A DNA stretch of 43,901 bases from Polaromonas sp. (lineage in GTDB: Bacteria; Pseudomonadota; Gammaproteobacteria; Burkholderiales; Burkholderiaceae_C). The position numbers and the translations under genes were made by a program. Position 1 is the first letter of the stretch; each line of letters begins with the position of its first letter. The stretch spans positions 1 to 43,901 of the forward strand of contig NZ_JABBPC010000026.1 of NCBI RefSeq assembly GCF_012927485.1, in the 5' to 3' direction. Below, piece after piece: positions 26,927-35,700 of this stretch. The notes beneath the pieces were generated by a model that ran no database searches, was not told the DNA's origin, and was given only the letters and a program-made list of their open reading frames with translations.

Positions 26927-27060
26927 TCGAATAGTTCTTATAAGGCGGTCAGCGCCATCTGCTTGCCCAGGACAGTTTTTAGGCGAGGCAGGGGTCTCTT
27001 TTGTGTTGCTGTGCCGCCTGTTTCGGCTATTTTCAGAGCCTACGTAGATAATTGAGTTCA

Positions 27061-27504
27061 ATGAACGGCATATTCATCATCGCCCACGCGCCGCTGGCGT
27101 CCGCATTTCGCCAGTGCGTATTACACGTATTTCCGGACAATGCGGCGGGCGTGGTGGCACTGGATGTTCCGCCCAACATGCCGCCCGAAGAAACGCTGGC
27201 CCAGGCGCGCATCATTCTTGCCCAGATGGGTACGTCGCACGCGCTGGTGCTGACAGATGTTTTTGGCGCCACGCCCTGCAATGTGGCGCAAAAATTGGTC
27301 GATGGGGTCAACACCAAGCTAATTACCGGCATCAATTTACCCATGCTGCTGCGCACTGTCTCCTACCGACACGAGCCGCTCGACGCCCTCGTAACGCGAG
27401 CTCTGGTGGGCGCAACACAAGGCGTGATGCAAGTGGCTATCACCGCACCGCAAAATCAAGTACGTAGAAAAAATGATCAAGACCAGCACGAACATCAGCA
27501 ATAA
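27061..27504 (+). CDS. PTS EIIA component, mannose (EIIA-Man) family
   Basis: A 147-residue protein starting MNGIFIIAHAPLASAF, where His9 is the phosphorylated residue of EIIA-Man. LTDVFGATPCNVAQKL is the second conserved stretch. In Burkholderiales this protein receives phosphate from HPr but has no dedicated EIIB/EIIC sugar permease; a regulatory role is usual, for example in polymer storage and carbon/nitrogen balance. Its end overlaps ptsH by 32 bp in another frame, so the two are translationally coupled. The last 15 or so residues (RRKNDQDQHEHQQ) encode the overlap and are not conserved in type. Confidence 0.93.
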   Translation: MNGIFIIAHAPLASAFRQCVLHVFPDNAAGVVALDVPPNMPPEETLAQARIILAQMGTSHALVLTDVFGATPCNVAQKLVDGVNTKLITGINLPMLLRTVSYRHEPLDALVTRALVGATQGVMQVAITAPQNQVRRKNDQDQHEHQQ

Positions 27505-27742
27505 GCTTGGCCTGCATGCCCGGGCGTCCGCCAAACTCACCAAACTGGCGGGAAGCTTTCCTTGCGAGGTCTGGATGACCAAGAACGAGCGCCGCGTTAA
27601 TGCGAAAAGCATCATGGGGGTGATGATGCTGGCGGCTGGCCTCGGCAGCACCGTCGAGGTTGAAACCAACGGCACGGACGAGCAGGCCGCAATGGATGCC
27701 TTGCTCGCGCTCATCGCCGACAAGTTTGGCGAGGGAGGGTAA
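27473..27742 (+). CDS. ptsH: Phosphocarrier protein HPr
   Basis: An 89-residue HPr. The active His15 lies in KLGLHARASAKL and the regulatory serine site, Ser46, is in NAKSIMGVMML. It passes phosphate from enzyme I to EIIA. The serine environment fits control by an HPr kinase, which is common in betaproteobacteria. The start overlaps the EIIA gene by 32 bp. Confidence 0.96.
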   Translation: MIKTSTNISNKLGLHARASAKLTKLAGSFPCEVWMTKNERRVNAKSIMGVMMLAAGLGSTVEVETNGTDEQAAMDALLALIADKFGEGG

Positions 27743-27746
27743 GGGT

Positions 27747-27908
27747 ATGGCCCCCACGCCTTTTACTTTGCGTGATGTGCTGACCCTTGCCCAAGCGGTT
27801 AGCTCTTCGGGCAGCACGGCGCGGGGCGTGGCAGTCGCCAAGCTCCCCCTTTCCTGCGTGGAACGGCGAGTGATGTCCGAAGTCTCTGTGTTGGGGACCT
27901 CTAAATGA
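27747..27908 (+). CDS. Candidate 53-residue small ORF between ptsH and ptsI
   Basis: An ATG four bases after the ptsH stop, preceded by GAGGGAGGGTAAGG, opens a 53-codon frame whose TGA overlaps the ptsI ATG (ATGA). The predicted peptide begins MAPTPFTLRDVLTLAQAVSS and has no recognised family. Its good ribosome binding site and coupled stop favour translation, and it may help translate ptsI. It could equally be a spacer without a functional product. Confidence 0.35.
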   Translation: MAPTPFTLRDVLTLAQAVSSSGSTARGVAVAKLPLSCVERRVMSEVSVLGTSK

Positions 27909-29674
27909 CTTTCTCAGTTCACGGACTGGCGGTCTCCCGAGGCATCGCGATTGGTCGCGCCGTGCTGGTAGCGTCGAGTCGCGCCGATGTCACGCATTAC
28001 TTTATAGACGCTTCAAAAACAACGGAAGAAATTGCACGGGTGAGGCTTTCCCGGAACGCAGTGATCGATGAAATTACGCGCTTGCAGCAGGACTTGCCGA
28101 AAGACGCGCCACCTGAAATCTCAGCCTTGCTGGATGTGCATCTGATGCTGCTGCAAGACGAGCTGCTGATCACCGGCGTGAAGCACTGGATCACTGATCG
28201 GCATTACAACGCCGAGTGGGCCCTCACCACCCAGTACGAGATTATTGCGCGCCAGTTCGACGATATGGAAGACGAGTACCTGCGCGAACGCAAGGCTGAT
28301 CTGGAGCAGGTGGTGGAACGCATCTTGCGGCACATGAAGGGTGCTGCTTCGCCGATGCTGCCGGCTGCGCAGGCAGGCGCAAGTCGCAAACAATCGCAGC
28401 AGGATCTGTTGCTGGACGACACACTGGATGTGCCGCTGGTTCTGGTGGCGCACGACATTTCGCCAGCCGACATGCTGCAGTTCAAACAAAGTCTTTTTGC
28501 CGGTTTTGCGACCGACGTGGGCGGCAAGACGTCGCACACGGCGATTGTCGCGCGCAGCATGGACATACCGGCCGTCGTGGGCGCGCGGAGCGCTAGCCAG
28601 TTGATCAAGCAAGACGACTGGGTCATCATTGACGGCGATGCCGGGGTGTTGATTGTCGACCCGTCGCCCATCATTCTGGCCGAATACGGTTTCAAGCAGC
28701 GCCAGGGCGAGCTCGAGCGCGAGCGCCTGAATCGGCTCAAGCACACGCCCGCCCTGACAATGGACGGACAACGGGTCGAACTGTTGGCCAATATCGAAAT
28801 GCCGGAAGACACGCTCGGCGCGGTCAAGGTCGGGGCGGTGGGTGTTGGGCTGTTTCGCACCGAGTTCTTGTTCATGGGCCGCAAAGGCAAGCTGCCCGAT
28901 GAAAACGAGCAGTACCTGGCCTACCGCAAAGCCATTGAAGGCATGCAGGGCCTTCCCGTCACGATTCGCACTGTCGATATAGGGTCGGACAAGCCGCTTG
29001 ATCGGCTTGTCGGCAAGGCGCAAGACGGTCACCTGAACCCAGCGCTGGGATTGCGTGCAATTCGCTGGAGCCTGGCAGACCCCCCAATGTTTTTGACGCA
29101 GCTTCGCGCCATTTTGCGAGCCGCTTCGCATGGTCAGGTTAACCTGCTGGTGCCGATGCTGGCCCATGCCAGCGAGATCCGCCAAACCATGGGGTTGATC
29201 GATCAGGCGCGCATGCAGTTGGATAACAAAGGCATTCCCTACGGTCCGGTGCGGTTGGGCGCCATGATTGAAATTCCCGCTGCAGCGCTCACGCTCAAGC
29301 TATTTCTCCGCTACTTTGATTTTCTGTCGATAGGTACCAACGACCTGATTCAATACACGCTGGCGATAGACCGCTCGGACGAATCGGTCGCACATTTGTA
29401 CGACCCCTGTCACCCGGCCGTGCTGCGCCTGATCGCGGACACAATTGCAGAATGCCAGCGCCAAGGCAAAGGGGTCACCGTGTGCGGCGAAATGGCGGGG
29501 GACCCGAGCATGACGCGGCTATTGCTGGGCTTGGGACTGCGCAGCTTTTCCATGCACCCGTCACAGATATTGGCCGTCAAGCAGCAGATTTTGCGGGCCG
29601 ACGCCAGCAAGCTAACTGCCTGGGCTGCGCAGGTGCTGGACAGTGAGGACCCGGCTAGTCTGATTCAAAATTAG
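27905..29674 (+). CDS. ptsI: PTS enzyme I (phosphoenolpyruvate-protein phosphotransferase)
   Basis: A 589-residue enzyme I that takes phosphate from phosphoenolpyruvate and gives it to HPr. The swivel-domain active site is GGKTSHTAIVAR with His211. The C-terminal PEP-binding domain has GVGLFRTEFLFMGR, IGTNDLIQYTLAIDR and VCGEMAGDP with the catalytic cysteine. An insertion of about 20 residues before the phosphohistidine domain (GAASPMLPAAQAGASRKQ) makes it slightly longer than the E. coli protein. It is the last gene of the EIIA-HPr-EI unit. Confidence 0.96.
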   Translation: MTFSVHGLAVSRGIAIGRAVLVASSRADVTHYFIDASKTTEEIARVRLSRNAVIDEITRLQQDLPKDAPPEISALLDVHLMLLQDELLITGVKHWITDRHYNAEWALTTQYEIIARQFDDMEDEYLRERKADLEQVVERILRHMKGAASPMLPAAQAGASRKQSQQDLLLDDTLDVPLVLVAHDISPADMLQFKQSLFAGFATDVGGKTSHTAIVARSMDIPAVVGARSASQLIKQDDWVIIDGDAGVLIVDPSPIILAEYGFKQRQGELERERLNRLKHTPALTMDGQRVELLANIEMPEDTLGAVKVGAVGVGLFRTEFLFMGRKGKLPDENEQYLAYRKAIEGMQGLPVTIRTVDIGSDKPLDRLVGKAQDGHLNPALGLRAIRWSLADPPMFLTQLRAILRAASHGQVNLLVPMLAHASEIRQTMGLIDQARMQLDNKGIPYGPVRLGAMIEIPAAALTLKLFLRYFDFLSIGTNDLIQYTLAIDRSDESVAHLYDPCHPAVLRLIADTIAECQRQGKGVTVCGEMAGDPSMTRLLLGLGLRSFSMHPSQILAVKQQILRADASKLTAWAAQVLDSEDPASLIQN

Positions 29675-29686
29675 TGTGTGAATGGA

Positions 29687-29794
29687 GGCACGCTTGGGGC
29701 TTTCAGTAAACGTCTATTCCCGGCTAGGATTCCTTGCGAATCTGTTTTCGCGGCTAGCCAAAGAGTAAGCATCTGCGGTCTCACCAAGCGTGCC
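29687..29794. repeat. 11-bp inverted arms enclosing 86 nt between ptsI and the esterase
   Basis: GGCACGCTTGG (29687-29697) and CCAAGCGTGCC (29784-29794) are perfect complements. The second arm is followed by CCCCTTTT on the plus strand. The inside carries GGCTAG repeats that could pair further. It lies between convergent genes, so it may serve as an unusual long terminator, or be a small repeat element. Confidence 0.45.
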
Positions 29795-29810
29795 CCTTTT
29801 CAGGTGGCTA

Positions 29811-30830
29811 TTACTTCAAGTGCTTTTTCAACTCTTCCGAGGCCTGAAGCATGGCTGAGCGCGTCCCTGGAATTTGACTGATCACGTTCAACAAACCGAA
29901 GTCGTGAATCATGCCGTTGTAGCGCACCGCCGTCACGTTGACACCCGCAGCGTCTAATTTTCTGGCATAGGCTTCGCCTTCATCCCGGAGCACGTCGTTC
30001 TCTGCAGTTTGAATCACTGCTGGTGGCAAGCCCCTGAGCTGTTCGGTGGTCGCTTGCAGAGGCGAGGCGTAGATGCTCTTGCGTTGCTCGGTATCCGTCG
30101 TGTAATTGTCCCAAAACCACTTCATCATGTTCTTGGTGAGGAAGTGACCTTCTGCAAACTGGGTATACGAACCATCTTCGAAGTTCACATCGGTGACGGG
30201 CCAAAACAGCATTTGCAATCGGATCTTCGGCCCACCCTTGTCCTTGGCCATCAGGCTAACCACGGTCGCCATGTTGCCGCCAACGCTGTTGCCGGCTACC
30301 GCCAGGCGCGAGCCATCCAGATTGATTTCCTTGCCGTGCTCAGCCACCCATTTGGTTGCGGCATAGGCTTGATTGATCGCCACCGGGTACCGTGCTTCAG
30401 GAGATGGGGTGTAGTTAACGAACACGGCAGCCGCGCCGGAACCGGCCACCAAATCTCGAACGAAACGTTCATGAGTCGGGAAATCGCCGAGAACCCAACC
30501 GCCGCCATGGAAGAACATAAAGACGGGAACGCTCTTCTTCACGCCAGCGGGACGGACAATGGTGAGACTGATTTTTTGACCATCAGCCTCAATAACCTTT
30601 TGAGTAACGTCAGCCTTCGGCAGCTCAAGTTTGACGCTGGCCTGGGCGCCCACGAGTACTGCGCGCGCATCCGCTGGCGACATTTGTTCCATCGGTTTAC
30701 TGTTGCCTGCGGCCAGCGCGTCAAGGAATTTTTGTGTGTTGTGTTCGACTGCAGGATTGCCTGCGGCCATAGCACTGGATATTGCGAGACTTAGCAGGGA
30801 GGCGGAAAATAGTTTGGTGATGTTTGTCAT
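29811..30830 (-). CDS. Secreted alpha/beta hydrolase (HSL/Aes-type esterase)
   Basis: A 339-residue precursor with signal peptide (MTNITKLFSASLLSLAISSAMAA). The esterase fold carries the oxyanion motif FFHGGGW, the nucleophile elbow GNSVGG (serine), the acid in TAENDVLRDEGEAYA and the histidine in GMIHDFG. These match the hormone-sensitive-lipase-like family, which hydrolyses small esters. The start was placed at the ATG preceded by GGAATC and followed by the signal sequence; longer in-frame versions have no signal-like start. It appears monocistronic. Confidence 0.9.
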   Translation of the reverse strand: MTNITKLFSASLLSLAISSAMAAGNPAVEHNTQKFLDALAAGNSKPMEQMSPADARAVLVGAQASVKLELPKADVTQKVIEADGQKISLTIVRPAGVKKSVPVFMFFHGGGWVLGDFPTHERFVRDLVAGSGAAAVFVNYTPSPEARYPVAINQAYAATKWVAEHGKEINLDGSRLAVAGNSVGGNMATVVSLMAKDKGGPKIRLQMLFWPVTDVNFEDGSYTQFAEGHFLTKNMMKWFWDNYTTDTEQRKSIYASPLQATTEQLRGLPPAVIQTAENDVLRDEGEAYARKLDAAGVNVTAVRYNGMIHDFGLLNVISQIPGTRSAMLQASEELKKHLK

Positions 30831-31222
30831 CGTTGATTCCTTGATGGTTGAAGTGAAGGCCAAATCACTTAAGTTAAAAACGGGTGGAAGCTGGAAATGA
30901 GCTTGCTTTCTAGGCAACAAATCATAAATTGCGAGCAATATAATTGCTGACAATCATATTTATCCAGTTCAATAGAAGGGATATTCGACAACGTGGCGTC
31001 GAACAATCTATCAAGGACTGAAAACAGAGTTGCCTTCTCGCAAGCGCTTTGACCGACGTCAAGACGCAATAGGGTGGGGGGTATCACACTGTCAGTCGGA
31101 AGTGCCAGTCCAGCCGAGAAAAGCGCCAGCACCTGGCGTTGGTCCCGGGGCAGAGGCGACCGAGAATAAGCATTGGCATCCTGCCGCTGCCGTTCGGCAC
31201 GCAAAACAACCGCAGGATATGA
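30831..31222. other. Intergenic control region between esterase and AhpD-like gene
   Basis: No gene is supported here. The left part is A/T-rich and carries a palindrome AGCAAT-ATA-ATTGCT at 30934-30948, about 110 bp before the esterase start, a fair operator candidate. The right part is G/C-rich and carries an FNR-type box (listed separately). Confidence 0.45.
31049..31062. promoter_or_regulatory. FNR/NNR-type palindrome upstream of AhpD-like gene
   Basis: TTGACCGACGTCAA is a perfect TTGAC-N4-GTCAA palindrome, close to boxes of the FNR/Anr/Dnr family. It lies about 167 bp upstream of the AhpD-like start. At the class II distance the only -10-like sequence is TATCAC (31082-31087), which is weak. 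Confidence 0.4.
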
Positions 31223-31576
31223 ATGAGTACGTTTGATCACAGTGGCCTGATTCAGGATATCAACGAGAGCCTGGCACCTTTTCGCCGAGCCCAGCCTGAA
31301 GCCATGGCGGGCTTCGGTCAGCTGGCCCGGGCCGCCATGACCGATGGGGCACTCGGTGCCAAGCAAAAGGAGCTGATAGCGCTGGCCATTGGTGTGACAC
31401 AGCGTTGCTCAGGCTGCATCGGCTTTCACGTCAAGGCGCTATACAAGCTGGAGTGCACCCGCGGCGAACTGGAAGAGATGCTCGCTGTGTGCGTGTACAT
31501 GGGCGGCGGCCCGGCGCTGATGTATGCCGCCGAGACCATCGCAGCGTGGGAAAAATTGGCGCCGGCTGGGGCCTGA
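31223..31576 (+). CDS. AhpD-like carboxymuconolactone decarboxylase-family protein
   Basis: A 117-residue protein with the AhpD active-site motif CSGCIGFHVKAL (Cys62, Cys65, His69). The family includes thiol-disulfide reductases of peroxide defence and small decarboxylases; the CxxC-H motif points to thiol chemistry. GAMTDGALGAKQKELIALA-type sequence precedes the motif as usual. AGGA precedes the ATG. It is a single gene, convergent with the EamA transporter. Confidence 0.92.
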   Translation: MSTFDHSGLIQDINESLAPFRRAQPEAMAGFGQLARAAMTDGALGAKQKELIALAIGVTQRCSGCIGFHVKALYKLECTRGELEEMLAVCVYMGGGPALMYAAETIAAWEKLAPAGA

Positions 31577-31603
31577 GTGCTGCCAACCGGTAGCTTCGGA
31601 CCT

Positions 31604-31632
31604 TAAAAAAGGCCGCCAGCGCTTGGGGCGGG
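31604..31632 (-). terminator. Terminator of the EamA transporter gene
   Basis: On the minus strand a CCGCC/GGCGG stem with a 9-nt loop is followed by CC and six T residues, close after the EamA stop. The stem is only 5 bp, so moderate confidence. Confidence 0.5.
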
Positions 31633-31635
31633 TGG

Positions 31636-32523
31636 TCAGGGTTTAAGTCGCGACGCGCGCAGCTTGGGCGTTAGTTGTCCGCGTGTGCCCAGCACCGCCG
31701 CTGCAACTATCATCACGGACGCAATGCCGATGCTCCAAGTCAGCGGGTGACCGTTCACCACGAGCAGCAAGGCGGTGGAGCCCAGTGGTGTGAGGTAACT
31801 CAGAATGCCAATCTCTCGGGCATCGCCCAGTTTGAGCGCTTTGTCCCACAGAAAGAAAGCTGCACCTAGTGGACCGAGTCCCATCGCAACCAGCAACATC
31901 CAGTCGTGCGCCGATGGCTGAACCTGCGGCTCAAGTACCCAATGGCACAGCAGCGAAAGCAAACCGGACACCACGCCGAAGAGCCCAATGGCGGCCGTGG
32001 GAAAGGCTGCCACACGCCGGGTCAGTAGCGAATAGCTGGCCCAAATGAACGCCGATCCCAACGCGGGGAGGTAACCCCAAGACCAGCCATTCAAACCCGA
32101 TCGGCCGGTCGCCATGCTGTTGGCGCCCAGAATGGCAATCGCCGCCCCGGCAAAACCCATTAGTGCTGACACCACGTGGACTGCCCGCAGTTTCATACCC
32201 GCCAAAAACAGCGGTGCAAGGACCACCATGAACAGCGGCCACAGGTAATTGACCAGATTGGCCTCGACCGGTGGCGCATAGCGCAAGGCGATGAACAGCA
32301 AAAAATGGAAACCGAACAGTCCATAAACGCCCAGCGCGAGGGTGGTCGCAGGAACTCTCCACTGCGCGGTGTCCCTGAGAACAAATGGCAGCGCCAGCAC
32401 GCTACCCACCAGTAGCGCCACGCCCGTCAACAGAAAGGGCGGGAGGTGCTTCAGCGACAGCCCGAGTGAGGCGAGCGTCGACCACAAAGCGATCGCGCAG
32501 AGCGCGTAAAAATTGGCAGGCAT
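31636..32523 (-). CDS. EamA/DMT-family membrane transporter
   Basis: A 295-residue protein of about ten membrane helices in two EamA halves. Typical stretches are FYALCAIALWSTLASLGLSL at the start, PVEANLVNYLWPLFMVVLAPLFL, LGSAFIWASYSLLTRR and LSYLTPLGSTALLLVVNGHPLTW. Members export amino acids or other metabolites; the substrate here is unknown. The start was set at the ATG that begins the first helix, though no clear ribosome binding site was seen. It follows the penicillin-binding protein gene on the same strand by 156 bp, which contain no gene. Confidence 0.9.
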   Translation of the reverse strand: MPANFYALCAIALWSTLASLGLSLKHLPPFLLTGVALLVGSVLALPFVLRDTAQWRVPATTLALGVYGLFGFHFLLFIALRYAPPVEANLVNYLWPLFMVVLAPLFLAGMKLRAVHVVSALMGFAGAAIAILGANSMATGRSGLNGWSWGYLPALGSAFIWASYSLLTRRVAAFPTAAIGLFGVVSGLLSLLCHWVLEPQVQPSAHDWMLLVAMGLGPLGAAFFLWDKALKLGDAREIGILSYLTPLGSTALLLVVNGHPLTWSIGIASVMIVAAAVLGTRGQLTPKLRASRLKP

Positions 32524-32679
32524 GGCCGTGAGCATAGACGCAGTGAAGCGCCGGACTACTACGCGCGTTCGATAAGGCGGCTGTTTGCCCGCTACGCGTG
32601 TATCAATTTTCGAGTGGGCTAACGCGAGTCGGATCCGCGAAACCCTTCGCCTCAGCGACGCGGATAACCGAAGCAATCC

Positions 32680-35600
32680 TCATTGCTGACAGGCCAACGC
32701 CGTATCGCTTGCCTCCGTTTGCATCATGGGAAGAAGTGTCGGCGTCAACGATTTGAGGAGTTGCACGGAAATCGCGCTGGTGAACTTGTATTTGGCCGCA
32801 TAAGGTTCGTGCACGTAGGCAGTCATGGTGCCAAAAAACCGGTCACCGATTAAAAAAACAAAAGTGGCGGAGCGATTGACAGCGCGCGAGGAAATCAATT
32901 TGCCACCTGGCGCGTAGACCTCAAAGCGATGGTCGCCGGTGCCGGTTTTACCGCCCACTTCCACCGGGGTCCCATTCGACTGCCGTAAGCCGCCCTTGAG
33001 TCGTTTAGCGGTACCGCCTTCCACCACGTCAATCAAGGATCGACGCACCACGTCGGTAATCGCCTCGGGCAACAGACGCTCCGGCGCAGGACCGGCATTC
33101 GCAAAGTGTGTCTCGTAAGGCGTGCCTTTTGCAAAGTCCAACTCAGGTAGCCGTCTAAGTGGCAAACGCATACCTTTGTTGACGATGATCCCCATTAACT
33201 CTGCCAGCGCGGCGGGCCGGTCCCCCGACGCGCCAAGCGCACTGGCATAGGAAGGCGTTAAGGATTCAAACGGATAACCGAGTCGCCGCCAGTCGCGTCC
33301 AATCTCCAGAAAAGCTTCCAGTTCGAGCATTTGCCGGATCCGTTTGTCCTGCTTGTTCTTATTGTGAGTCTTGAATAGCCAGGCATAAACATCCTGGCGC
33401 GCGTCGCGGCTTGCGTCCAATGTTTGCGTCAGGGTCGCCTCGGGATGCTGGCGCATGAATTCGAGCAGCCAGAGCTCCAAAGGATGGACGCCGGCGATGT
33501 AGCCCCGATCAGCCAGTGAAAATTTGTCCGGTCCGTATTGCTCATAGAGCGCTTTCAACCTGGCGTCCAACAAGCTGTCTTTGGGAAATTGTTCACGCAT
33601 CAGGGCGGAGAAACTCGCCAGATCTGCGTTCGGTTGCACACTTCGGAACACTGTGGCAAGCCGTGCTGGCGACGGACGCAGGTTTCCGAGTAGCAATTGC
33701 TGCGCCTCCTGCGGCGTCTTGCCTTGGTATTTCTTGTAGAAGCGCAGCATGAACTGGCGTCCTTCCTTGTCGGCAAAGCGGGCGAGGATCTGTTGTCGCC
33801 GGGGCGCGCTTTGCGCATCCACGGGCTCAGAATTGGCGTCGGCCATTTTGAATTTGTAATGCCGCACGACGTCGCGCATGAGCCGGACAAAAACCAAATT
33901 CACCGATTGTTGGAAGCCCTCGCGCACGGTCATGACCTTGTAGTTTTCCTCGGCTTCGAAATTCGAAAATGTCTGCACCCCGCCACCGGTGACAAAACCT
34001 TCCCCGGGACTCCCCGAGTAGCGTCGCTCCATCGCGGCCTCCAGCATCGCCGGTAAACCCCGATCCCTGGCTTGGGCCAGATAAGCAAGTCCCCAAAGGC
34101 TCAATACGTTCTCCTTGTCTACGCGCACTTGGCCTAGATCCGTTGCGGTCATGCGGGCGTAGCGCTGGTGCAGATCGGCGATTATTTCCAGATAGGTAAT
34201 GAGCGTGCGCAGCTTGGCGGTAGAACCTAGGTTGAGTCTGGCGCCTTCGTTGATGTCGAAGGGTTGGTCAAAATTATCCGTCTGCACGCGCAGCAGATTA
34301 GCGCCGCCGCGTTGCTCGAACAGGGTAAAACTAAAAATCAGTTTGCTCGGATCGTCGCCGGGGCTGAGCATGTTATGACCATACAGGTCCGCCGCTTTCG
34401 CTTTGGAGGGTTGCTGGAGCTGCCGCAGCACTGTCGTCACCGCGCGCTGCATTTCACCATTCATCGTTGTGGAGGCGGAGAGGTCCAGCCGGTCCAGATC
34501 GTAAAGGTGGCTGAGGTGCAACAGACCCGAAAGATTGGTGCGCAATGCGGTCACCGCTTTGCGTGTGACAAAGGAGACCGGGGGGGGTGGCACGGACTTC
34601 TGCTGAAGGTTGAGCTTGATCGGCAACGCCGCATCTCGCAGCGAAACTGGGATGATTCCCGCTGCGGCGAGCGCCCTCAAATGGCTGTCAGTCAACTGTG
34701 CCAGGTCAGCCGCCCCCTCGCGCAGGTAGTAGGAGGGTCGGCGTTGCGCAATCATCAGCGAAAGCGCCTGTTTGAAGGCCTCCGCCCGACGACGCAACGG
34801 CGCCTCTTGGGTTGGCTCGGCGTTGCTGGCCAGCAGCTGATTTACCTCTGCGAAATCGCGCCCATACCAGGCTCGAAGGCCGTCGCCTAAACCACTGATC
34901 TCGCCGTAACCGGGCATCGCCGCAAGCGGTACCGTATTCAGATAATCCACCACAATTTGCTGGCGTGTGGGAAGCGTATTCTCGCCGTTCAAATACACCC
35001 TGACCGAAGCCGAGGCCATCTGCCGCAGCTTCTCCTGCGGCGACGCGGTACGACCTTCGGGAGAATGGCGGTATTTCTCAATCTGCGTAACCAGTGTGCT
35101 GGCCCCTGGGGTCTGATGCGATTTATTAAACACATGCAGGAATTGGTCTGAGACGGCCTTGCCGAAGCGGCTCCAGTCGAACGCAGGGTTACGAAGCGGG
35201 TAACGAGTGCTGAGTAGCTCGCGGTCTTCGATAAAAAGCAGGGCGTCTACCAGCAAGCGCGGCACCGATTGGAACCGGTCATAGCGGTGCTCGGGAAAAC
35301 GTTCCGAATACAAAGACTGTCGATTGCAATCGAGCAAGTCGAGGCCGGCTTGGGTCTTCTCTTGGTAAGCAGGCGACAGCCCTTTCTCCGCGAGTTCTGC
35401 CAGCCGCGGCGAGAGGCGCGCTTGGTCGGTAATCAGATAATCGTGCGCCGACAGGAACTGCGTAAACGCGGGAATCTTGCTGTATCCGAGACGCTCGTCG
35501 TAAGGTCCCGACTTGGGAAAACGTATTGATGGACTCGGTCCCACCTCAGGCTGGAAGGTCAGTTCGCGACCAAGTCTGGACAGATATCGGGCTTGCCATC

Positions 35601-35700
35601 GGGATGAACGAAATTCGGCGTTGACCAAAAACGCCAGCAAAACCAGCAACCCGGTCAAGCCTATCAGCGCCAGCAACTTACTCCGATTGCGGAGGGTCAT
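32680..35700 (-). CDS. Bifunctional penicillin-binding protein (GT51 + transpeptidase), atypical
   Basis: A protein of about 1006 residues with one N-terminal membrane anchor (about 8-27). The GT51 domain has LLFIEDREL with catalytic Glu158 and GASTLVTQIEKYRHS. The transpeptidase domain has the nucleophile GSTAK (Ser493, Lys496), the second motif SVN, and KTG in VGGKTGTGD (Lys918). It polymerises and cross-links peptidoglycan. Two features are odd: the usual His of EDRxFxxHxG is missing (EDRELLSTRYPLRNPAFDW), and about 280 extra residues lie between the SVN and KTG motifs. The start is the ATG after TAGGGAAG; an upstream TTG is possible. Confidence 0.88.
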   Translation of the reverse strand: MTLRNRSKLLALIGLTGLLVLLAFLVNAEFRSSRWQARYLSRLGRELTFQPEVGPSPSIRFPKSGPYDERLGYSKIPAFTQFLSAHDYLITDQARLSPRLAELAEKGLSPAYQEKTQAGLDLLDCNRQSLYSERFPEHRYDRFQSVPRLLVDALLFIEDRELLSTRYPLRNPAFDWSRFGKAVSDQFLHVFNKSHQTPGASTLVTQIEKYRHSPEGRTASPQEKLRQMASASVRVYLNGENTLPTRQQIVVDYLNTVPLAAMPGYGEISGLGDGLRAWYGRDFAEVNQLLASNAEPTQEAPLRRRAEAFKQALSLMIAQRRPSYYLREGAADLAQLTDSHLRALAAAGIIPVSLRDAALPIKLNLQQKSVPPPPVSFVTRKAVTALRTNLSGLLHLSHLYDLDRLDLSASTTMNGEMQRAVTTVLRQLQQPSKAKAADLYGHNMLSPGDDPSKLIFSFTLFEQRGGANLLRVQTDNFDQPFDINEGARLNLGSTAKLRTLITYLEIIADLHQRYARMTATDLGQVRVDKENVLSLWGLAYLAQARDRGLPAMLEAAMERRYSGSPGEGFVTGGGVQTFSNFEAEENYKVMTVREGFQQSVNLVFVRLMRDVVRHYKFKMADANSEPVDAQSAPRRQQILARFADKEGRQFMLRFYKKYQGKTPQEAQQLLLGNLRPSPARLATVFRSVQPNADLASFSALMREQFPKDSLLDARLKALYEQYGPDKFSLADRGYIAGVHPLELWLLEFMRQHPEATLTQTLDASRDARQDVYAWLFKTHNKNKQDKRIRQMLELEAFLEIGRDWRRLGYPFESLTPSYASALGASGDRPAALAELMGIIVNKGMRLPLRRLPELDFAKGTPYETHFANAGPAPERLLPEAITDVVRRSLIDVVEGGTAKRLKGGLRQSNGTPVEVGGKTGTGDHRFEVYAPGGKLISSRAVNRSATFVFLIGDRFFGTMTAYVHEPYAAKYKFTSAISVQLLKSLTPTLLPMMQTEASDTALACQQ

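Noticed and set aside
28121..29185. A 354-codon open frame antisense to ptsI
   Set aside because: It lies wholly within ptsI, and the ptsI motifs leave no doubt about the real frame.
30869..31366. A 165-codon minus-strand frame upstream of the esterase
   Set aside because: It overlaps the start of the well-supported AhpD-like gene in antisense and the predicted control region, and has no family features.
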